A stretch of DNA of 64,000 bases from Tetracladium setigerum (Eukaryota; Ascomycota; Leotiomycetes; Helotiales), in assembly GCA_031472005.1 (NCBI GenBank), contig PZJY01000005.1:744001-808000 (forward strand), read 5' to 3'. Numbering within the stretch: the first letter of the stretch is position 1; every line of letters starts with the position of its first letter. Positions 56,565 through 64,000 of the stretch are shown in pieces. The position numbers and the translations under genes are program-made. The notes beneath the pieces are model-generated. The model searched no databases, had not been told where the DNA came from, and saw only the letters and a list, made by a program, of their open reading frames with translations.

Positions 56565-57109
56565 GGTGTGAATGATTGTTACGAATGTGACACCTGGACT
56601 TAGAGTGTAGATAGTGAGATTTTGTCCTTGTGTTTATTGAAAGAGTCTCCTACTCGATAGAAGGTGGTGGTACATTAGTGATGATGGGATTTGAAAGGCC
56701 TGGAGGGGTTGATCGGTGCATAAGGTAGCCGAATATGATGGCAGTTGATAACATTCACGTGACGTGACACTTCTCATTCTTCCTCCTACTTTTCGCTATA
56801 TGGTAAAGCAACAAAGCATTGACTGGGCCAGTTTCGAATGCAAATTACATGTTCTCTCGTTTAACTACGAGAGCTGGAAATAGCCAGCGATGGAAGACCG
56901 AAATGTAAAATGTAGTATGTAGTATGTACCTTCTCAAATTCTCGCCAAGTATGATGTGCCAATCTACCAACCTGGACTCATCGGTAGATATTTAGCTATA
57001 ATGTACTGTACTGCTCCCTGCGGATGATGATCCATCCAATCCAATCCAAAGCACCAAATATTCCAAAGTTCATGTGCTCCAACCTCTATCCTCCGACCAG
57101 TCCAATCAA
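56565..57109. other. Intergenic between 2EXR and HSL-like genes
   Basis: 545 bp on the same-strand side: promoter of the 2EXR gene and 3' UTR of the lipase-like gene. Short ATGTAGTATGTAGTATGTA repeat near 56910. Confidence 0.5.
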
Positions 57110-59309
57110 TCAATCATCCATGCCCTCCCCCGTCCCGGTCAACGGCCCCGCCAATCCCAACATCCTGCGTCCCAACAAATCGTCCGAACTCCCCAGACTA
57201 ACCATACTTTTCTGTCGACTTATCCCCCTCCCTCGTCCTCTCCCCTCACCACTCATCTCCTTGAGCTGCTCCTTAAGCAATTGTTCTTTCTTCGTCCTCT
57301 CTTTTGCTTTTAATTTACTCTTGGATGAACTCATGCTCATCTCCAGCCCCTCATCTCCAGAACTCTCACCAGTCTTTCTTCTCTGATGATTCTTTGCCTT
57401 TGACATATGCGCTTCGCGCTCTTCCGCGTCTGCGAAGATTCGCTCGATCCAGCGGCCACAGCGATGGATATACTTCCATGCGTCAGGATACACGCCAGCG
57501 AACTGAATGAAACCGTGACTAATTCCTGGAATTAAAGCTACCTCGCAAACATCTCTATCATCGAAATCCTTCCGTAATCGGACCTCGCTGTAGTGCTCAT
57601 TCCTGTGATACTTGGCCTGCTTCGCTTTTCTCAGCCGCCCGGCAAAGATCACTGTGTCATCTACCAAAGGATCACGTTCGCCAGTCAGGAAGTACGTCTT
57701 TGGGAAGAGAGCTAGGAGAGAATCGGGAGCAAGTATGGGGGAGAGAAGATAGTCTTGTGAGAAATCAGGCCGGTTATGAGGGCCGATGTAGAGAATGATC
57801 ATCGCACGCATCATTTCGGGAGTGAGGATCCGATCGTTAAAGTAAGAGATCATGGAGGACATTGCTAGTCGTGTTTTGAGAGGTTCGGGACGATGAGAAC
57901 CTGTTGGTTCATTCGGGTTCGACTTGCGAGTCGTAGTCGGGGAGAGAAGGGCAGGTGGCGCGGTCGAGTATTGGGGGAGGGCAAGCCCATCATTTCTGGG
58001 TTTGGTGGGATGATTTGAGGTGAGCCAACCTTGGGAGGGCTGGCGTCTTCGTCTTCAGACTGGTGAGGAGTTCCGGCTGCCATGTTATATTGCATGCTTT
58101 TTCTTCGGATAATGTTTTTGTTGGTCTTTCGCGACTGACGGTCTTTAACGAGCGACATTTGTTCATCTGACATCCAATTGCCAATGTTCATGTCGAGACC
58201 TGGGTACATGAGTACCAGACCATCTGGAATAGGGAGCGAGCCTTGGCCACGATACTGTCTTGTGGCTGTCGACCCAGATTCGATGATCATAAGAGTTGTG
58301 CTGGTGGCAAGATTTCCTCCAGCACTATCTCCCGTCAACACAATCTTTGGCACCACCTCCCCAGATAATCCAATACACCGGCCCTTCGTAGCGACGATGG
58401 TGCGATATACGTCATAGCACTCATTCAAAGCATATGGGTATGGATATTCGGGGCCTTGCGGTAGTCCAGACTCAAAATTGGAAGACCAGTCTTTCCAGCC
58501 CAGCCGAACAATTTATCATCATTGGTCCGTGGATCCATTGCCACAAATCCTCCACCGGGTATATCTAACACCACCTTGGTATGATTCTTTAGCAACGCCA
58601 GGGATCCCTCAAAATACAGCCATCCATTTACTGGTTCTGTATAATCGCTGTTTGGCGGTCTGGGTATTCTGATCGCTCGAGGAGGGTACTTCATCAGTCG
58701 CGGTCGGAGCAATCGATTGATCGCGGAAAGGTAGGGTGTTGTTCCCTTGTTCCAGCTCACCCGCAGATGCTCTACGGTCAACATCGCCCTCACCTTCCTG
58801 ACCTTCTCATCCGCCTGCTCTGCAGCGATGAGGTAGTATAGAGTGAAGACCATACTTGCGAGATCTCTCAGCCACTTCCTCCTGATCCTCATCGCGCTCC
58901 AAAACCCAGCATCCATTGCAGTGGTAACCCATGTTGCACGAAAGTACGATCGAGTGTAAAGGTTGGCTAGTGGTTCGGGGCATTCGAGATTGAGGAGCTT
59001 TCCCAGATTCCGCGCAATGTAGAGGTATATGAGTGTTACGACCACGGTCTGCCATGGGGTAAGGAAGGATGAAAGCTTGCGAGAGATTTTGCGAATGGTA
59101 GGAGGACCATGTTTGTTTCCTCTGCGCAAAGTCAGCAAGGGAGAGACGGTCAAAGGTGGAGGTGGATTACTTGAAGAGGTAGAAGGACCAGAAGGAAACA
59201 ACAGCAAGAACTTGAATCTTTCTGAATTGCACCGAAGGTCGGCCCAAAACATGATCTGTTGACAATTAGAACGAATTACTCTTGACATCCCGGATATCTC
59301 ACCTATCAT
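57110..59309 (-). CDS. Hormone-sensitive-lipase-like alpha/beta hydrolase, with two one-base frame breaks
   Basis: Carboxylic ester hydrolase (alpha/beta hydrolase fold-3), likely lipid-droplet or ER associated. Short first exon (59303-59309, encoding MI and the first base of D), then 59171-59255 and a long exon from 59121. The N-terminal segment IQVLAVVSFWSFYLF is a membrane helix. Motifs: DIPGGGFVAMDP (oxyanion), GDSAGGN (nucleophile), GERDPLVDD (acid), PGISHGF (His). The C-terminus is Lys/Glu-rich. The frame breaks twice: after DYRKAP at GGGG 58450-58453, where family text EYPYPYALNE continues in another frame, and at GGGGG 57973-57977, where SPNTRP should be SPQYST. Each needs one extra base. 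The domains on both sides are intact, so the gene is probably functional and the breaks technical. Confidence 0.85.
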
Positions 59310-61856
59310 CTTGACATTGGCTATGAGGTTTTTGGAGAGAGAGGAAGGTGGTGAGTCGAACAAAGAATCGATTGATCTCGACCTTCACATGCGGCGCAAG
59401 GTACTTGTGCGCGAGGACGCCAAACCGCAAGCTTACTCGTAAACCGACGCTACCAATGACGGACAAAGCTCCTAGTCATATGCAAACCCGTTGGATTGAT
59501 TGAGGCCATTCACGGAAGCGCGAAAGCACGAATGATCATCGACGGCGTTGCGGACAAAAGTGCCTGCAAGCAGCTGAGTTGTCGAATTTGTCGTGTTGCT
59601 TTTCTGTCCAAGTGACCGGTCCTAAGAGTACCGAGGTGAATGTAGCGTCGAATAGAAAAGAGCAGGCGTAACAAATGACGATGGTTCGTGGGGTTGCGGA
59701 GGATGTGATTGGTGTTACGAGTCGGATATTATTCTCCGAATCGTGGGATTCCGGGGTGAAGGAGAATGGAAGGGAATTGATTTGCGATTTGTGTCGTTGA
59801 TTCTGGCATGTGAATGTGAGAGCAAGCCATGATTCATCAGGCTGACAAGGCTGCATTTGGCTTCCACGTGATAATTGCCAGATGGAGGAAGCTGATAGCC
59901 TTGCATGACACTTGCCTATTTATTGGCTCATCATTTGCACAGCCTTGTCAACACAAATAGCCGAAAATTAGTCAAACTGAGCAGATGTTTGAGCACTTGT
60001 GAAAGTTGTTGTGTCTTTCTTTATGCCATGGACGTAGAGTCTGAGCTATTACTTACTACTCAAACAAGCCAGGAACAAGTATCTGTGTTGTTGCACGTTG
60101 GCTCACATTAACAGTATTCAGCATTGACCAGTTTTGAGTATCTTCCGATGAGCGGCTCACCGTCTCTGTATTTTCTATTTCTATTTCTATTTCTATTTCT
60201 CTATCGATTTCTATTTCTAGCCATGCCCTTGTTGGCCACATATCGCCATCTCCACACCCAAGACCCCTGGGAAACAAAAAATTGAGATAGACCCCAACCA
60301 ACCAAAGTGGCAAAGACGGATTCAACAACCGCGTTGGCAAATTTGATATCTGACATGCATCCGTGTCGCCTCCGTTGTTGAGGTGGTTGAAGATCCCACG
60401 TCCCGTTCTCGTAAAATTTCTTGTTTCAAGCTCCCCCAAACTCCGCGTTTTAGTCATCGCAGATCAGACAGGATCCAACGAACATGACTCTATGAAAGCT
60501 TCTTCACATTGACGACGGCGATGCAGACGCAATGGCTGAAACCTACACGAGACCAAGGCGCCTGTTCCATCAACAATTCGAGGTCCAAGTTAGGGAGATG
60601 CTGCTGTAGGCTGTAGTCTGTACCTGCATACTCTCGAGATAACTGTATCATTTTCTGGAAAGAAATACCTCCATAGCACGAACAGCACCCCCTCTGAACG
60701 TACCACACACCGTTGTTGGGGAGGAAGAGCCGCTCCCGAACCCTAAATAAAAACACACACAAAATCTAATATCAACGATGAAGAACTTCCACTTCCACTT
60801 CCTCTTCCTCTTCCCTTGATCCCATTCATCTATTTCTGCAATTGATTCTCCACATAAAAAGTGCATCTAGACTCTGCACACCTCGACTTCTCTAGCAGCG
60901 CGCGTCGCTCTGGAACTTCCTTCCAACGTCGGAGTTCCCACTTTCTCATCTCTGACAGGTGGTCGGTACGGTGACTCGGTGGGCATGTCGTCTCGACTTC
61001 TCAAAGGACGCCACGGCTCCACCCGCTGCCCAGCATTGTTCCCCTGACGAGTGCATTGGTATCCATTCATTATTCGCTGACGGCGACTCTGCGGACTTCT
61101 CCACGAATGCTTCTCTCTCTCTCTCTGTTTCTCTCTGCCTGTGGCCAAGTGTCTCATTGTTATTGTCTAGAGTAGGGTAGCAACTCTCCACAGCATTGAC
61201 GAACGAGTAGCACACTCTCAAAGCACCATCATCAATCACCTCATCCCCCTTGCAGTTGAAACTTCCACCAAAAAAGAAAAGATGCTTTTCAAACGTCAAT
61301 TCTCGGTTGGCTGCATTGCCAAGCCCTGACTTCCCCTGTCGCGGACTTGATCCCCGTCCACATTTGAAGCGCGATCGTCACCTCACTTCCACCAGGATAC
61401 GCAGTAATGAAAATGTGAGCGAGGGATCCGTCGTGTTTTTATACTTTGGATGCTTTAATACGAGGACGAGGGGAACTGGTCCGAAGTTTGGACCAGGGTA
61501 GGTCTGATATAAGCAGTTCCCTTCCCCTGCCTCTTCAAGCGAGAGTTCCTGTTTCTTTGTTCGCTTTTCTGGTCTGGGTGCTCTTTCGACAACAAACGAC
61601 AAACGACAATATTTTTCTATACATCTTTTCCTTTTCTCCTATCTTTGGTGTACTGTGCATTCTATCTTTTTTCCTTTCGCTGGATTGTTGAGTGACATTC
61701 CCTCCCCACTGAGCTTCGACAGCACCAGAGTTGAACATCACCTCAACCAATTCGACGCCAATTGTCCCCACGACTTTCAAAATATCCTTTCTCCCCCGAC
61801 CTACTTGATTTCAATTTCCAATCGAATAATACTACAGCACCCAAATATCCTCCAAA
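59310..61856. other. Divergent intergenic region HSL-like / bestrophin
   Basis: 2.5 kb, no supported gene. Contains a TTTCTA hexanucleotide tract at 60173-60219 and a pyrimidine-rich leader before 61857 (TC repeat near 61111-61130). The open frame 59536-59856 (-) lacks start context and family signal. Confidence 0.45.
60173..60219 (+). repeat. Hexanucleotide tract (TTTCTA)n
   Basis: About seven imperfect copies with one interruption (CTCTATCGA). Confidence 0.85.
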
Positions 61857-63486
61857 ATGGCAGAAGATGGTCCTGGACACAGCGGAACCGGCGGGGGAGC
61901 CGGAACTCATGGAGCAGATGGGGGTAATCACGATGCTGAGAAGATTGTTCCAAAGCCAATGGACTCTCGAAAATCCACATGGGCTGTCTCGCCCTTCGAT
62001 GTACATGTTAGTGGGATGGCCACACCTCTTGGAGCCCATTCAAGAAGGTCAAGTGGCATTGACCTAGACGAGTACTTTGTACGTTTTCCCAGTATCAACG
62101 CAAACCATGAAGCACAGAGCTAATTTCAAGATAGGTCGGCCCCAAAGATCTAGACCAGCACTCCAAACTTCCTTACTTTCTCCGTCTCCACGGGAGTGTC
62201 CTACCTCGCATGATCCTCCCAATCATCTGCATTGGCTCTTGGGCAACTGTTATCACCGTACTTTGCCAGTACGTAGTCGGCTTGGGCGTCAACAACATCC
62301 TCCTCACTATCCTCGGTTTCGTGGTCGCTCTCTCTCTCTCCTTCCGCAGCACAACTGCTTACGAACGTTACGCCGACGGTCGTAAATCATGGACGCTTCT
62401 ATCCGTTCACGCTCGCAATTTGTCGAGGTATATCTGGGTTCACATTGATGAGCGAACGACATCAGAGGCACAAGAAAAGGAAGATCTACTCTCCAAGGTC
62501 ACGGCTATCAATCTCATTCTTGCTTTTGCGGTCTCGCTCAAGCACCGTCTCCGCTTCGAGCCATACGCACACTATCCCGATCTCGCCTGCCTCGTGGCTC
62601 ATCTCGACACCTTTGCCAAAAACGCACACACCGAGAAGAACTTCGAGAAGCGACGTGTTAGTCCCTGGAAGGCCGTGGGAGAGTATTTGGGCTTGTCGTT
62701 CGCAAACTCGAATCCCCGAAAGGACATCAAGCGGGCAGATAAACCACTAGGAAACTTGCCCTTGGAGATTTTGACCTACTTGTCGGCATATATCGAGGAA
62801 ACGTCTGTTAACGGGACATTGAAGAATGCCGTCATTCTTGGTCAAATGTGTAAGTTTTTACACCCGAAGCATTTGGGAAATTTCCAAGCCAGATGGAGAA
62901 CTTTGCTAACAAGCTGGCCTACAGTAACTGCAATCTCAGCCTTAACTGACACCCAATCCTCTGCCGAACGTGTGCTTACCCCCCCCTCCCCGTCGGCTAC
63001 AACATTATCATCTCCCAAATCGTCCTTCTCTACGTCTACCTCCTCCCCTTCCAACTCTTCCCCGTCCTTGGCTGGGTCACAATCCCCGGCACCATCGCCG
63101 CAGCCTACATCATCCTCGGCATCCACGCCATCGGTAACGAGCTCGAAAACCCCTTCGGCAACGACGTCAACGATCTCCCACTCGATTCCTACTGCGCCGA
63201 GCTCAGCCGCGAATTAGATACCCTAATGGCCAATCCCGCACCGAAGTTCCAAGAACATCTCGGCTTGAGCAGACATTTGAATCAGCCGTTCTGGCCGTTG
63301 AGTCATCAGAAATTGGGCGAGTGGAGACAGAGAGATGTGGGTGATTTGAGGGAGGCGTTGAGGGCCAAGGCCTTCGTGGGGAAGAATGGTGGCATTGTTG
63401 CTGATGTCGCGGGTATCGTTCCTGAGTCGGCTGGTTCGACATTGAGGAATCGTGCGGGGACGAATGGGACAGTTTCGGAGGTTTGA
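61857..63486 (+). CDS. Bestrophin-type anion channel, one-base frame break
   Basis: Membrane chloride/anion channel of the RFP-TM family. Exons 61857-62078, 62135-62849 and 62925 onward (introns 56 and 75 nt). A Gly-rich N-terminus precedes DLDQHSKLPYFLRLHGSVLP, the helix MILPIICIGSWATVITVL, the family signature FRSTTAYERYADGRKSW, and NPLHS-like GNELENPFGNDVNDLPLD after two more helices (NIIISQIVLLYVYLL). The frame changes at the C run 62979-62986: upstream ends AERVL, downstream family text LPVGYN is in another frame. A nine-base C run would restore one frame. The 75-nt intron is a multiple of three. No other damage seen, so a functional gene is likely. Confidence 0.85.
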
Positions 63487-64000
63487 GGATGGAGGGAGAT
63501 TAAGTAAAGCTATTTTATGAGTGTGAGTGTGCGATTCAGAAAGCGATTATTGAGCGGGTTTTTTTTTCTTTCGAAGGAGTCAAATTGGCAGTGGAAGATC
63601 AACAAAACAAAAAGCATTGGCATTGGTTTGAGATTATTATTATTTTTCTCTTCGTTTCTGAGATGGCGTACAGCACATACACATGCACACACATTACATA
63701 GCAAGTAGGGGCGTTTTCATCATTTCTGCAGATGGTAATATCGCAGATTTTGTACTACAGGATAAAAGTCTACAAAACATCCACACATGAAGAAACATCA
63801 AAAACACAAGCGGGTGAATTTTTTTGGATTGTGCGCTGTCAATTTCTTGAGTAACATATCTTTTCCTTCTTTCAGAGGGACATTTGGGATTGGACAAAGG
63901 GTGGAGAAGACCGCCCTTGAAATTTAACCATGTCGAAGCATCGTGAACAGACTTTCAAGTCTACCTAGCTTACAGTTTGTTAGATTGAGACACTCATTTA
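63487..64000. other. 3' flank of the bestrophin gene
   Basis: A/T-rich with poly-T near 63560; no coding signal. The minus-strand open frame 63694-63897 is not supported. Confidence 0.5.

Overview
The window is a stretch of nuclear chromosome from a filamentous ascomycete. The evidence is short GT-AG introns (mostly 43-100 nt, CTAAC/CTGAC-like branch sites), single-gene transcription units, fungal-type gene families (CBM1 CAZymes, HET, NACHT-ankyrin, 2EXR) and a pogo-like transposon carrying a RIP-type mutation pattern. Gene content suggests a plant-associated Leotiomycete (Helotiales-like); that placement is an inference. All exon coordinates below were worked out by hand from splice signals and frame continuity.

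Region 1 (1-25 kb) is mostly housekeeping: the 3' part of the 5'-3' exoribonuclease Xrn1, a four-helix membrane protein, farnesyl diphosphate synthase divergent from the APC/C subunit Cdc23, a long Ctk1/Lsk1-type RNA polymerase II CTD kinase, the replicative helicase subunit Mcm5 (with an MluI-box-like palindrome upstream) divergent from the GARP subunit Vps54, and an amino acid permease.

Region 2 (25-49 kb) is accessory. Two secreted plant-cell-wall enzymes, CBM1-GH12 and CBM1-PL3, sit at its edges. Between them is an island resembling fungal allorecognition/innate immunity loci: a small membrane-anchored protein, a STAND/NLR-like protein (serine esterase - NACHT - ankyrin - ZZ finger) and a HET-domain protein, all on the + strand. 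A 1.8-kb pogo-like element has inserted, by my splice reconstruction, into a 53-nt intron of the NLR. The NLR has near-identical 102-bp ankyrin repeats. A gene-poor stretch of about 6.4 kb (41.5-48 kb) follows.

Region 3 (49.9-64 kb) holds two MFS transporters, a 2EXR protein, a hormone-sensitive-lipase-like esterase and a bestrophin-type channel.

An unexpected pattern runs through the window: at least five otherwise well conserved genes need one extra base in a mononucleotide run to read through (runs near 2898, 29115, 37132, 57973, 58450 and 62979). All are one base short, which points to homopolymer under-calling in the assembly rather than to independent pseudogenes, though this cannot be settled from the sequence alone.
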